The position numbers and the translations under genes were made by a program. The notes beneath the pieces were generated by a model. The model made no database searches and had not been told where the DNA came from. It saw only the letters and a list, made by a program, of their open reading frames with translations. DNA of 64,000 nucleotides from positions 806,001 through 870,000 of the forward strand of contig NZ_FKIF01000007.1 of the NCBI RefSeq assembly GCF_900078705.1. Reading direction: 5' to 3'. Origin of the DNA: Bordetella ansorpii (lineage in GTDB: Bacteria; Pseudomonadota; Gammaproteobacteria; Burkholderiales; Burkholderiaceae_B). Numbering within the stretch: the stretch's first letter is position 1; each line of letters begins with the position of its first letter. This document shows, in pieces, positions 1 to 12,002 of this stretch.

Positions 1-966
1 CAGCCCCTCCATGAGGGCGCTGAAGCCGGCCGCGCCCTTGCGCGGCGCGATGTGGCGCCGTTCTTCGGGTTGGCAGCCGAAGGTCATGGCGCCGACCTCG
101 TCGCCCTCTTTCAGCGCGATGCGCGACAGTTGCAGCAAGGCGCCCAGCACTTGGTCGAAGTGGCTGCCGCCCGCGTCCGTCCCCTCGTCGGCGCGCATGC
201 GGCGCCCGCAATCCAGCAGGAAGAACACGCACTGGCCGCGATCGTCCTGGTACTCGCGCACGATGGGCCGGCGATGGCGCATCGTGGCTTTCCAGTCGAT
301 GTGGCGCAGCGAATCGCCCATGCGGTAGTCGGCCAGCTGGCGGAACTCCGTGCCGGTGCCGCGCAGGGCGTGGCTGCGCGTGCCCGCGCGGGCGATGCGG
401 CGGGTGCCGGCCATCCAGGCCTGCCTGCCGATCGGCCCGGTGTCGGGGTAGATGCGCATCGTCTGCGGTGGGCCCGCGCGCCGGGAGAATTCGAAGCATC
501 CGCCCGGACTGCGCCAGCGCAGGTGGACCGCGCCGAAGCGCGCCGGACCGCGCAGGCGCGGCGTGGCGCGATAGCGGATCTCGACGCGGGAACGTGCCGG
601 AACCCGAACGGCCCGCGGCAGGCCCTCATAGGCAAAGTGCTCGTCCACGTCGTCGAACACCTGCACCGGCCAGGCACGGCGGCTTTCGTTGATCAGCGCA
701 ACGGTGACGACGATGGGCGTGCCCTGGACCGCCGACCCCGGCAGTTCGCGCTCGGCGCGCAGCGGCGTTTCGCGCCACGCGCGGCGGCCGCGCGCCCAAT
801 CCCATCCGGCATAGGCCAGGCCGGCCAGCAGCAGCCCGCCCGCCGCCTGGGCGGCCACCCGCAGCGGCAGGCCGAAGGCCAGCGCGATGCCCGTGGCCAG
901 GGCCAACCCGCCCAGCGCGTAGACCGCCCGGCGGGAAGGAATGGGGAAACCGGCGCTCGGCTTCAT
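1..966 (-). CDS. DUF58 domain protein (partial, C-terminus beyond window)
   Basis: Reading the minus strand from the ATG at 966 gives an open frame to the window edge (322 codons) with no stop. An N-terminal hydrophobic region with two likely membrane segments (about residues 13-50) is followed by a beta-rich part. Then comes the DUF58 signature, GTEFRQLADYRMGD followed by IDWKA (about residues 210-230), and a von Willebrand-like segment FFLLDCGRRM. The start lies 6 bases after the stop of the MoxR gene, so it is the last visible gene of the operon. DUF58 proteins nearly always travel with MoxR ATPases and are thought to act with them in envelope protein assembly or metalation; the exact role is unknown. 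The end of the gene is missing because of the window boundary. Confidence 0.9.
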   Translation of the reverse strand, partial: MKPSAGFPIPSRRAVYALGGLALATGIALAFGLPLRVAAQAAGGLLLAGLAYAGWDWARGRRAWRETPLRAERELPGSAVQGTPIVVTVALINESRRAWPVQVFDDVDEHFAYEGLPRAVRVPARSRVEIRYRATPRLRGPARFGAVHLRWRSPGGCFEFSRRAGPPQTMRIYPDTGPIGRQAWMAGTRRIARAGTRSHALRGTGTEFRQLADYRMGDSLRHIDWKATMRHRRPIVREYQDDRGQCVFFLLDCGRRMRADEGTDAGGSHFDQVLGALLQLSRIALKEGDEVGAMTFGCQPEERRHIAPRKGAAGFSALMEGL

Positions 967-972
967 GCCCGA

Positions 973-1962
<990 letters not shown>

Positions 1963-1975
1963 GAGGTGTCGGGGG

Positions 1976-3379
1976 TCAGGTTGAAGGGGAAGGATGGGAC
2001 GAGCGCCTGGCGCCGGCCTGCTCCAGCAGGCGGCGGCGCGCGGCCTCGAGCAATGCGAGCTCGCTCTCGAATCTGTCCCTGGCGTCTTGGCCGGGCAGCA
2101 CCATGGCGCGCTCCAGGGATTCGGCATCCATGCGCGTGGCGCGCGAGATGGCCTGCACACGGGCCGGGCTGCTCAAGGCGGTGTACTGCGGCAACACGCG
2201 CCCGGCGGCCTCGTGCAAGGCCCGCACCTGCGCGGCATGCAGCGCGGCGGCGCCCTGGCCACGCAGATACTGGCCCGTGCCGCGCACCTGGTCGCCCATC
2301 GAACGGCGGTGCGCCTGGCCGGGCGGCATCACGGGACCGAAGCGCGTGGCCGAACGCCACACCGCGGCGGCGGCGGCCAGCAATGCGATCAGCACGGCGA
2401 CCCAGGCATTGTTCCAGAGCCAGCTGGAAATCGACGGCGATGGCTTGTGCGCCTGCGGGCCCAAGCCGTCGACGAACCAGACCTCGCTGTCGGGCCGCAC
2501 CTGCAGCGCCGCCGCCAGCACCAGGGGATTGTCCTCGATCAGCGCCTGGCCGTTGTACATGAAGGACTGCGTGCCGATCACCGTGACGCTGCCGCTGCCC
2601 ACCGGGACACGCATCATCTCGATGCCGTTCTCGCCTTGCAGGGCCCAGGTGGGATCGCGCTGGCCGATGGGAACGTAGTACGTCTCCGAGGGCCATCCGC
2701 AGACCTTGAAGGCACGTTCGCTGCCATAGGTGCCCGACGCTTCCGGCCAGACCTCGACCAGTTCGCGGCACACCACGCCGGACGATTGGGACGGCCCCTT
2801 TTCGGTAACGGGCGGATCGGCGCCTTCGTCATCCGCCTGGGCGGCAGCCAGGACAGGTCCCTGGAACGCCGCGGCAGTCGTCTGCCCCGGTCTGTCGGCC
2901 GGCAAGGGCTTCAGTTTCTCGGCAGGAGGAGGAACCAGCTTGTCGCGCCCGTCGCTATCCGACCAGTCCTCGCTGTTCTCATCCTCGTCCGGCAGATACT
3001 CGTCCACGTCGCGCAGCAGCACGCCGGGCAACGCCGTCATGCCGTCCAGCGAGCCGAAGACCACCAGATGGCCGCCCTGGCGCACCCAATCCGACAGAAG
3101 GAGCACCTGGTCCGCGTCCGCTTCATCGCCCAGACGGGTCATCACCACCCGCGCCTGCCGGGGCGTCTCGGGGTCGAAGCCATCGTTGGTCACCACCTTG
3201 GCGCCCAGCCTGTGCACCAGTTCCTGGGCGACGTGCAGGCTGTCGGCGAAGAACGGCAACTCGCGCGGGCGGTCGTCCTTGAGCCGGTCGAGATTCCTGG
3301 CGCCCCACCAGCCGCCCACGCCCAGCAGCAGGACGATGGCGGCGGCGATGCCCACGCCCCACTTCCCCGAGCGGCTCAT
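1976..3379 (-). CDS. DUF4350 domain-containing membrane protein
   Basis: 467 residues. An N-terminal membrane segment (about residues 8-25, GIAAAIVLLLGVGGWWG) precedes a large extracytoplasmic region resembling the DUF4350/ThuA-like fold (for example VLLLSDWVRQGGHLVVFG). A second membrane segment follows near residue 330 (AWVAVLIALLAAAAAVW), then a cytoplasmic tail. The ATG overlaps the stop of the DUF4129 gene by four bases, implying translational coupling. DUF4350 proteins are common members of MoxR/DUF58/DUF4129 loci. A low-complexity acidic stretch (DEDENSEDWSDSDG) sits in the extracytoplasmic part. Function unknown; membership of the MoxR complex is inferred from context. Confidence 0.85.
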   Translation of the reverse strand: MSRSGKWGVGIAAAIVLLLGVGGWWGARNLDRLKDDRPRELPFFADSLHVAQELVHRLGAKVVTNDGFDPETPRQARVVMTRLGDEADADQVLLLSDWVRQGGHLVVFGSLDGMTALPGVLLRDVDEYLPDEDENSEDWSDSDGRDKLVPPPAEKLKPLPADRPGQTTAAAFQGPVLAAAQADDEGADPPVTEKGPSQSSGVVCRELVEVWPEASGTYGSERAFKVCGWPSETYYVPIGQRDPTWALQGENGIEMMRVPVGSGSVTVIGTQSFMYNGQALIEDNPLVLAAALQVRPDSEVWFVDGLGPQAHKPSPSISSWLWNNAWVAVLIALLAAAAAVWRSATRFGPVMPPGQAHRRSMGDQVRGTGQYLRGQGAAALHAAQVRALHEAAGRVLPQYTALSSPARVQAISRATRMDAESLERAMVLPGQDARDRFESELALLEAARRRLLEQAGARRSSHPSPST

Positions 3380-4161
3380 GGCGTCGCTCCGGGCGATGCG
3401 CCGCGCGGCAGCATGCGTTCGAAATCATCGAAAAGCGCCTGCATGCGCGAGGCTTCGGGCAGGCTGGCGCCATAGGCGGCCTGTTGCCAGGCGCCGACCA
3501 GGCCGGCGAAGAAGCTGGCCGAGGCCGGCGGCAGCGCGCGCGCGGACAGCGCCACGCACTCCCGCTCGGTGCTGGCCGCGCGGATCGGCACGGCATGCCC
3601 ATGCACCATGCGCGACAGCGCGGACCGGTAGAGCAGCGCCAGGGCGGCCCTGCCCGCCCCCTCGCGCCAGAGGCGCTCGGCCTCGGCGGCCACGTCCTCG
3701 GGCATGCTGGCGGGCCGGATGTCCAGGCCGCTGACGGTACCAGGCGGCAGGGGCTCGCGCCGCGCCTTGGGGGTCTCGGCGGCTCCGCGCACCTTGATCC
3801 AGCGGCGCAGGTTCAGCAGCACATAGGCGACGAGCAGCCCGCCGAACACCCACATCGCCAGGCGCAGGACTTCTTCCAGGCCGGTCATGGGTGACAGCGA
3901 GTCGTTCCTGCGCCTGGCCGGTTCCTTGTCTTCCTCGGGACGATTCACGGGCCGTTCGAGATCGGCGCGTGTCTTCGCGGCCGCTTGCCGCACGTCCTCG
4001 CGCGAGAACGGCATGGGCGACTCGGTGAAGTCGTCGTACCCGGTGTACTGGGCGTCGTCGTCCAGCAAGGGGCTGGCCGCCGTGGCCGCGCAGGCCGGCC
4101 CCAGGACCAGGACGGCCGCCAGCAGCAAACGCGCGCCATCGTTCCTAGCGGGGGAAGACAC
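3376..4161 (-). CDS. DUF4129 domain-containing membrane protein
   Basis: 261 residues. A signal-like segment (residues 11-29, ending ACAATAAS) precedes a polar extracytoplasmic stretch. One membrane helix follows at about residues 96-118 (LAMWVFGGLLVAYVLLNL). The cytoplasmic C-terminal DUF4129 region includes AEAERLWREGAGRAALALLYRSAL, a helical pattern typical of the family; DUF4129 also occurs at the C-terminus of some transglutaminase-like proteins. Its start overlaps the preceding membrane-protein gene by 17 bases and its end overlaps the DUF4350 start by four. Function unknown beyond partnership with MoxR. Confidence 0.85.
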   Translation of the reverse strand: MSSPARNDGARLLLAAVLVLGPACAATAASPLLDDDAQYTGYDDFTESPMPFSREDVRQAAAKTRADLERPVNRPEEDKEPARRRNDSLSPMTGLEEVLRLAMWVFGGLLVAYVLLNLRRWIKVRGAAETPKARREPLPPGTVSGLDIRPASMPEDVAAEAERLWREGAGRAALALLYRSALSRMVHGHAVPIRAASTERECVALSARALPPASASFFAGLVGAWQQAAYGASLPEASRMQALFDDFERMLPRGASPGATP

Positions 4162-4879
4162 GGCGCAGCTCCTGTTCCACGTCCCAGGCTTCGAGCTGGA
4201 CGCGGCGATTCAGATACATGGCGAAGCCCGCCGCCACGTAGAAGGGTTCCAGCACGAACACGACCAGCATGTAGGCGCCCGCCATCAGCAAATCGCCCCA
4301 GACCGATTCGGAATACAGATACCAGTCGAAGACGCTGCGCTGCGTGTCGTGCGGCATCAACAGGATGATGGCCGACAGGATGGCCAGCATCAGGGCCTGC
4401 TCGACCGTGGCGAAGGCGGTCTGCATGCCGGCGGCGCTGAAACGCCAGCCGCTCAGCAGCAGACGCCGCCGTTCGCGCCGCTGGCGGCCCCGCTGGCCTT
4501 CCAGTTGCACCACGGGCTGCACGTACGACCGCCAGGGCGAGAAGCGCCACAGGACGAAAGTGGTGAACCATTGGCTGCCCCACACGGCCTTGCGATGGCG
4601 CCACAGGTCGGCCCGGGTGGTGGACTGGCCGAACACGGCGCGCGACAGCACGAACAGCAGGGTGCGATCCAGCCAGGGCTTGAAGAAGAAGATCAGCAGC
4701 ATGGGCAGCCAGGTCGCGAGGAAGGCGCTGGACAGCGACACCACCGCGGCGGCCGCATAGACGGGCAGGAAGATCCGCCACAGGGACGGCCACAGGCTGC
4801 GCGCCAGCGCGACGCCCAGGTCGCTCGCCTCGGCCATGCTGCGGTGGCGCAGCTCGATGGCGGCTTCAATCACCCGCAT
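4145..4879 (-). CDS. multi-pass membrane protein of the MoxR locus
   Basis: 244 residues from the ATG at 4879 (MRVIEAAIELRHRS); the frame extends farther upstream, but only into the end of the preceding gene. Several hydrophobic helices are visible: residues about 33-60, 65-80, around 165-185 and 200-225. An Arg-rich cytoplasmic loop (QRGRQRRERRR) lies in the middle. The N-terminus overlaps the RDD-SpoIIM gene by 14 bases and the C-terminus overlaps the DUF4129 gene. I do not recognise a named domain. Proteins of this size and topology are regularly found beside SpoIIM- and DUF4129-type genes, so it is probably a subunit of the same membrane assembly. Confidence 0.8.
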   Translation of the reverse strand: MRVIEAAIELRHRSMAEASDLGVALARSLWPSLWRIFLPVYAAAAVVSLSSAFLATWLPMLLIFFFKPWLDRTLLFVLSRAVFGQSTTRADLWRHRKAVWGSQWFTTFVLWRFSPWRSYVQPVVQLEGQRGRQRRERRRLLLSGWRFSAAGMQTAFATVEQALMLAILSAIILLMPHDTQRSVFDWYLYSESVWGDLLMAGAYMLVVFVLEPFYVAAGFAMYLNRRVQLEAWDVEQELRRVFPR

Positions 4880-6563
4880 GGGGGGCCTCCATGGGAGCCG
4901 GATCGCGGCGCGGGCGGCCCTGCCAGCCCAGGTATCCGATGACCAGCAGCCAGCAGGCCGCGGCAACGCTGTATTTCACGTTCGGTTCGATCCAGCGCGA
5001 CGAAGACCAGAAGGCCTCGACGGCCGCCGCGATCAGCAGCATGGCGGCCACGCCATAGACCAGCACGACCGCCTGCCCCGCGGCGCGCTTGAGGGACTCC
5101 AGCCGGGTCAGCGTGCCCGGCGCCAGCCAGGCATGGCCGATCATCAGGCCGGCCGCGCCGGACAGGACGATGGCCGTCAGCTCGAACGCCGCGTGGGTGG
5201 CGACGAAGGAGTAGAAATTCCCGGCGTGCCCGGCCGCCACCATGTAGCCGCCGATCAGGCCGATGGAGGCCCCGTTGTAGACGATGTAGAACACGCTGCC
5301 CACGCCGGCGAAGATGCCGCTGGCGAAGCACTGGAAGCCGATGCCGATGTTGTTCATGATGTAGAAGCCGAACATCGTCCAGTCGTCGCCGGCGTCGCGC
5401 TTGCGGCCCAGCGCCTGCGCGCCGCCGCGGTACATGTCGTCGTACTCGCGCACCTGGCTGGCGCCCAGGATGTGGCTGGCCAGGTCGCGGTCCAGCGCGG
5501 CCGCCACGCCCAGGGCCAGCAAGGGCACCGAGAACAGCAACGCGGACGCCAGCACATAGCGCCAGTGCGTGCGCACCGCCTGGGGGAAATCGATCAGCAG
5601 GAACCTGGCCAGCGCCTGCCGGCCGGCGCCGCGCGGGCGATACACCACCGTGTGGGCGCGCTGCACCAGCGATTCGAGCCGCCGGACCAGATAAGCGGGA
5701 TAGGCGCGCGACTGCGCCAGCGCCAGGTGGCCGCAGGCCCGGCGGTACAGGGCCGCCAGCCGGGCGCCGTCATGGCGCTTGCCATCCTGGGCGGCCTTGA
5801 CCAGGTTGTCGAGTTCGGCCCAGCCGGAGGCATGCGCGATCTCGAACTGGCGCGGCGCCTGCGGCGCGCCATAAGGGTGCCGATCCACCGCCCATTGGGC
5901 CACGCCCAGCAGGCGGCGCGTGGCGCTGGCGTTGTCGCCGGTATCGGGCAAGGCGGAGCCGGCCATGCGCGCCAGCTCGTCGAAACGTTGGGGTGTCAGC
6001 CGGCCATGGCGGCCGGCCAGCGCGACGATGACGGCCTGCTCGGACAGGCCGAGGGTGCGGCCGGGATCGAGAATGGCGGCGTCGGGCAGTTTGCCGTCCA
6101 GGTCGGCCGACTGGTCGAACACCACCAGGGTGCCGGCGGCCATGTCGCCCAGGCGCTTGCTGTCCCGGCGCAACAGGATGGCGATGGCGCCCGCGCCATA
6201 GAAGCCGGGCAGGAAATCGGCGGCGCGCAACAGGTTGCGCGTCAGCGAGGCGCTCAGGGTGACGGGCTGGCCGGTATCCATGACCACGCGCAGGCCCATC
6301 AGGCGCTTGCCGGGCGTGGCGCCGCGGCGCGTCATCTCGAACGCGACCGGATACAGCCATTCGAGAAGGAAATAGGCGATGAGGATCAGCCCCTGGGCCA
6401 GGCCGCCCAGGCCCACGGCGAACGTGAACAGGACGGCCAGGATGGCCCAGCGGATGAGCCAGTCCACCAGATAGGCAAGACTGCGGGCCATGATGCCGGC
6501 CGGGCGCAGCGCGATGAAGATGCCTTCTGGCGTCTCGGAGGGGTGAGCGGCATCCAGGCGCAC
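4866..6563 (-). CDS. RDD domain - SpoIIM (stage II sporulation M-like) fusion membrane protein
   Basis: 565 residues from a GTG start; the N-terminus SETPEGIFIALRPAG is a typical RDD-protein opening, which supports this start. Residues about 20-160 form an RDD module (membrane helices, TPGKRLMGLRVV, RLGDMAAGTLVVF). A hydrophilic linker follows, then a SpoIIM-like module from about residue 250 to the end with several helices (FYIMNNIGIGFQCFASGIFAG, HAAFELTAIVLSGAAGL). In many bacteria these are two adjacent genes; here they are continuous with no stop between. The gene sits 26 bases after the stand-alone RDD gene and overlaps the next membrane gene. Probably an integral membrane scaffold or transporter-like component of the MoxR system; function unknown. 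No clear ribosome-binding site precedes the GTG. Confidence 0.85.
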   Translation of the reverse strand: MRLDAAHPSETPEGIFIALRPAGIMARSLAYLVDWLIRWAILAVLFTFAVGLGGLAQGLILIAYFLLEWLYPVAFEMTRRGATPGKRLMGLRVVMDTGQPVTLSASLTRNLLRAADFLPGFYGAGAIAILLRRDSKRLGDMAAGTLVVFDQSADLDGKLPDAAILDPGRTLGLSEQAVIVALAGRHGRLTPQRFDELARMAGSALPDTGDNASATRRLLGVAQWAVDRHPYGAPQAPRQFEIAHASGWAELDNLVKAAQDGKRHDGARLAALYRRACGHLALAQSRAYPAYLVRRLESLVQRAHTVVYRPRGAGRQALARFLLIDFPQAVRTHWRYVLASALLFSVPLLALGVAAALDRDLASHILGASQVREYDDMYRGGAQALGRKRDAGDDWTMFGFYIMNNIGIGFQCFASGIFAGVGSVFYIVYNGASIGLIGGYMVAAGHAGNFYSFVATHAAFELTAIVLSGAAGLMIGHAWLAPGTLTRLESLKRAAGQAVVLVYGVAAMLLIAAAVEAFWSSSRWIEPNVKYSVAAACWLLVIGYLGWQGRPRRDPAPMEAPHAGD

Positions 6564-6589
6564 GGTACTACGGGTGCGTCGGAACGGGC

Positions 6590-7111
6590 TCAGTCCGCTT
6601 GGACCACGACGGAGTCGGCGATCAGGTCATGGATGCAGCGACGGTCCTGGCGGAAGATGAACAGCGAATCGACCAGGCTGAAGATGCTGCCGACGATAGG
6701 GATGGCGCTGATCAGGGCCGGCACCAGGTAACGCAGGCCGAAGATGCGGCCAAAGGCGATGCGCGAGCCATCGGCACGGACGATGCGGACCTTCATGGCG
6801 CGCTTGCCGACGGTCTGGCTGCGGGTGACCAGCATATAGATCTGGACGGCGGCGACCGCCAGGAACCAGATGCCGGCGAAGACGTAGGCGAGGGCCGAAC
6901 CGCCGTTCGCGTCCACGACGCCCACCACGATACCGGCTGGAAGGAACAGCAGGGAGTCGATGATGACCGCGGCCAGGCGGGCGAGACGTCCGGCCAGGCG
7001 GCCGGCCCCGGGCGCTTGCGGGGGGATGTCGCCGACGGTGGCCGTGGGCGGCGCGTAGCGCTGGTCGGTGTCTTGCGAGTCGATCACTTGCGTATCCGTC
7101 ACCTGCTGCAT
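6590..7111 (-). CDS. RDD family membrane protein
   Basis: 173 residues from the ATG at 7111, preceded by a good ribosome-binding sequence (AGGAAAGTC directly before ATG), which decides this start over the longer frame. An N-terminal polar tail rich in Thr/Asp (MQQVTDTQVIDSQDTDQRY) is followed by three to four hydrophobic helices and RDD features (QTVGKRAMKVRIVRADG; C-terminal DRRCIHDLIADSVVV). First gene of the MoxR/DUF58 operon. RDD proteins are small membrane proteins, some implicated in Na+/H+ exchange or stress tolerance; the substrate here is unknown. The 219 bases upstream (7112-7330) hold the presumed operon promoter, but no convincing -35/-10 pair was found. They also contain small dyads at 7204-7215 and 7224-7238. 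Confidence 0.85.
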   Translation of the reverse strand: MQQVTDTQVIDSQDTDQRYAPPTATVGDIPPQAPGAGRLAGRLARLAAVIIDSLLFLPAGIVVGVVDANGGSALAYVFAGIWFLAVAAVQIYMLVTRSQTVGKRAMKVRIVRADGSRIAFGRIFGLRYLVPALISAIPIVGSIFSLVDSLFIFRQDRRCIHDLIADSVVVQAD

Positions 7112-7330
7112 GACTTTCCTTTTCTGGAAGTGGGAAGTGGGAGACAAGCCAGGCACGGAGATTACCCTTGGGCCGGAGTAACAACAAGAACTTTTCGCAA
7201 TAAACCTTGTCCAAGGCCGCCTAAAATGCGGCATTTTCGGTCTATTCGTAAGAATGCATGTCCAGGCAGGCGGCAGGCTGCCGCGTCCCGAGCCGCGCGG
7301 CGGCGGCTCGCCGGGGATGCGAGGCGGAGG

Positions 7331-7583
7331 CTAGCGGCGGCGCAGGAAATGCGCCGTGCGGCCGTCGTCGGACTGCTGGGCCAACAGGGCGTTGCCGGTC
7401 TGGCGGGAAAATGCCTGGAAGTCGCGGACGGCGTTGGGATCGGTGGTCAGCACGCGCAGGACGTCGCCGCTGCCCATCTGCGCCAGGGCCTTCTTGGCGC
7501 GCAGGATCGGCAACGGGCAATTCAGGCCCGTTGCGTCGACCTCGTGCTGATGGGCCGGCAGCTCGCCGGCCCCGCCGGTGGCG

Positions 7584-7597
<14 letters not shown>
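7331..7597 (-). CDS. TusA/SirA-like sulfurtransferase
   Basis: 88 residues. The TusA-family signature is plain: [19 protein letters not shown], with the conserved CPxP active-site cysteine, followed by [18 protein letters not shown]. TusA proteins carry persulfide sulfur for thiolation of tRNA (mnm5s2U) or for other sulfur-transfer reactions such as cofactor synthesis and sulfur oxidation. The gene overlaps the end of alaS by 14 bases on the same strand and is probably cotranscribed and coupled with it. This would link tRNA charging and tRNA sulfuration, though that link is inferred. Which sulfur acceptor it serves cannot be seen. Confidence 0.88.
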
Positions 7598-10202
<2,605 letters not shown>

Positions 10203-10234
10203 CGTGGATGACGCGGGATTGAGGCGAATTTCTG

Positions 10235-10240
10235 ATTATA
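10235..10240 (-). promoter_or_regulatory. putative alaS -10 element
   Basis: Minus-strand TATAAT, a perfect match to the sigma-70 -10 hexamer, about 33 bases before the alaS start and in the short gap after pilV. No good -35 box is seen at 16-18 bases, so this is only a candidate. Confidence 0.4.
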
Positions 10241-10286
10241 GGGGGTGTGCCGCCCTCCGGGTGGCGCCACCGGCCGCGCCCCTCGA

Positions 10287-11345
10287 TCAGCGTACGCAGA
10301 GATAGCCCGTGGTCCAGCCCTCGTCGTCGTTCCATTTGCCGCCCGCGGAAATGAGCACCGCCGAATAGCCCGCCGGGCAGGAGCAGCCGCCGGTACGAGG
10401 GTTGGCCGTCGAGATTCCGGTGTAATGATGGCAGCCGAAGCGGTTGTTCTCGGCGAATCCGCCGCCGAATCCACCGTCCTCCGTGGCCCAGGCCCCATCA
10501 CGGCACGTCAGCATGCGGCCCTGCGGGGCGCGCGCCACCAGGCCGGATTCGCCGCACCAGTCGCCAGGACTGGCGCCGCCCAGCGACAGATACTCGCGGG
10601 ATATCAGGCGACCGCCGGCCACGATCGTTCCCGAGGCGCTCAGCCCGGTGCGCAACTGGGGATCGCGCGTATCGAAGCGCCGGACGTAGCGGTCGGCCGT
10701 CGCCAGATCCATGCCAGCCCAGAGCACCGGCGTGCCCGCGGGCAATGCCGTCGCCGTCGGGACATACGGGTTGGGAAAATCGAATGCCGCACCCCGTATG
10801 CGTCCGCCCGATCCGGCGGTTGCATGGCCCCCGCGTCCCTCGGTGGCGGCGATGAGCACGGCCAGCCGCATCGCATCGGGAGCGCCGTCGGCGGACTGCA
10901 GCGCCTGCGAGGAATACACCAGGGCATCCACCCGGCATGTCGCGCCCGGGCAGGGATTGGGACGGAACAGGCGCACGCGTGCCTGGCCGCCGCCGGCAGC
11001 CGTCTCGGGAAAACCGGCGGACAACAAGCCCTGGGCCTTGAACTCGGCCAGGGTCGGCGCCAGGGGATCGGCGTAGAGACGCCGCCCCTGGTCGTCCATC
11101 GGAGGCGTGCCGGCCGCAAGGCTGTCGAAATGCCGCTCCAGCATATGGCTGGCGGCCTGCCGGATTTCCAGCAGCCACGTTCCCGTGGCCTGTGCGGCAG
11201 CATCGTCGGCACGGCGCATCAAGGCCGCCGAGCCCCACACGGCCAGCAGGGTGCCCAGCAGCAAGGCAATCGAAAGCTCGAGCAGGGCAAAGCCGTTCGC
11301 ACGGCCGGCCCGGCGGACATATCGGTGGGACACAGCCGGAGGCAT
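10287..11345 (-). CDS. pilV: PilV-like minor pilin/tip adhesin of R64-type thin pilus
   Basis: 352 residues from the ATG at 11345. Class III signal: a short basic leader ending RAGRANG, then FALLELSIALLLGTLLA, with Glu at position +5, so prepilin peptidase would cut between Gly and Phe. The body matches the shufflon N-terminal type of minor pilin (ASHMLERHFDSL, SAGFPETAAGGG). The last 100 residues are Cys-, Gly- and aromatic-rich (WCGESGLVARAPQGRMLTCRDG, FGCHHYTGIS, CSCPAGYSAVL), which suits a disulfide-bonded tip adhesin. In R64, PilV tips are switched by a shufflon recombinase; no invertible segments or recombinase gene are seen here, so the tip is fixed. Last gene of the pil operon, 7 bases after pilS. 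Confidence 0.85.
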   Translation of the reverse strand: MPPAVSHRYVRRAGRANGFALLELSIALLLGTLLAVWGSAALMRRADDAAAQATGTWLLEIRQAASHMLERHFDSLAAGTPPMDDQGRRLYADPLAPTLAEFKAQGLLSAGFPETAAGGGQARVRLFRPNPCPGATCRVDALVYSSQALQSADGAPDAMRLAVLIAATEGRGGHATAGSGGRIRGAAFDFPNPYVPTATALPAGTPVLWAGMDLATADRYVRRFDTRDPQLRTGLSASGTIVAGGRLISREYLSLGGASPGDWCGESGLVARAPQGRMLTCRDGAWATEDGGFGGGFAENNRFGCHHYTGISTANPRTGGCSCPAGYSAVLISAGGKWNDDEGWTTGYLCVR

Positions 11346-11352
11346 ACCGGTC

Positions 11353-11970
11353 TCAGCGCGCCGTGAACACGAAGGTATTGCGGTCGCCCTGCGCGCATTG
11401 CGCCTCGGCGCGTGTAGCAAGGTAGGCCAGCGCCGGCGTGGCCGTGGAGTCTTTCACCACCACCGCCCCGCCCTGCCCCTGCACAGAGATGATTTCCGCG
11501 GAGCGCTGCATGACCGAGGCCAGGCCCGGACAAGCGGCATGGCTGACGTTGTTCAGCGTCAACGTGAATCCCGAACCCGCCCCACCCGCCGCGAACACGG
11601 CGGGCGCCAGGGAAACGACGCCATTGCCTGCGGTGCCGTTACCGCCGAGGCCGTGCGCCACGATCGCGGCCGCGCCGGTGCCATTGACCGACAGCACGCT
11701 GGAATCCCGCAGCGCATTGGCCAGCGCGCCGGTATCGATGCCGGCATAAGGCGTCGGCCCGGCGCCCTGGGCATTCGCCTTGGTGCGGGCGACGAAGCGC
11801 TGCAGCTCTTCTCCGACATTGGGCACCTTGTTCTCGACGACGTAATTGCCGATCGCCGGAATGCCCACGATGGCCGCCAGCAGCACGATCGCCGTGACGA
11901 TGGAAACCTCGATCAGGGAGAAACCGCGCTGCGTCGAGGCGGCGGCACGGCAATGCAAGAGATGGCGCAT
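11353..11970 (-). CDS. pilS: type IVb major prepilin PilS
   Basis: 205 residues. Prepilin leader MRHLLHCRAAASTQRG followed by FSLIEVSIVTAIVLLAAIVG: the G/F cleavage site, Glu+5 and the hydrophobic N-terminal helix of a type IVb pilin are all visible. Two C-terminal-half cysteines (ACPG and AQCAQGD) could form the D-region disulfide. A Shine-Dalgarno GGAG lies 9 bases before the ATG. It is 32 bases downstream of pilR, the only sizeable gap in the operon. It should be the main structural subunit of the pilus, processed by a prepilin peptidase that is not encoded nearby. Confidence 0.9.
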   Translation of the reverse strand: MRHLLHCRAAASTQRGFSLIEVSIVTAIVLLAAIVGIPAIGNYVVENKVPNVGEELQRFVARTKANAQGAGPTPYAGIDTGALANALRDSSVLSVNGTGAAAIVAHGLGGNGTAGNGVVSLAPAVFAAGGAGSGFTLTLNNVSHAACPGLASVMQRSAEIISVQGQGGAVVVKDSTATPALAYLATRAEAQCAQGDRNTFVFTAR

Positions 11971-12002
11971 GGATATGACTCCGGAAAGGGAACGAAAGGA
12001 AT

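Noticed and set aside
7198-7240. Possible terminator after the tusA-like gene (dyads at 7204-7215 and 7224-7238)
   Set aside because: The first has a loop too small for a stable stem and the second lacks a following T-run; both are too weak to call.
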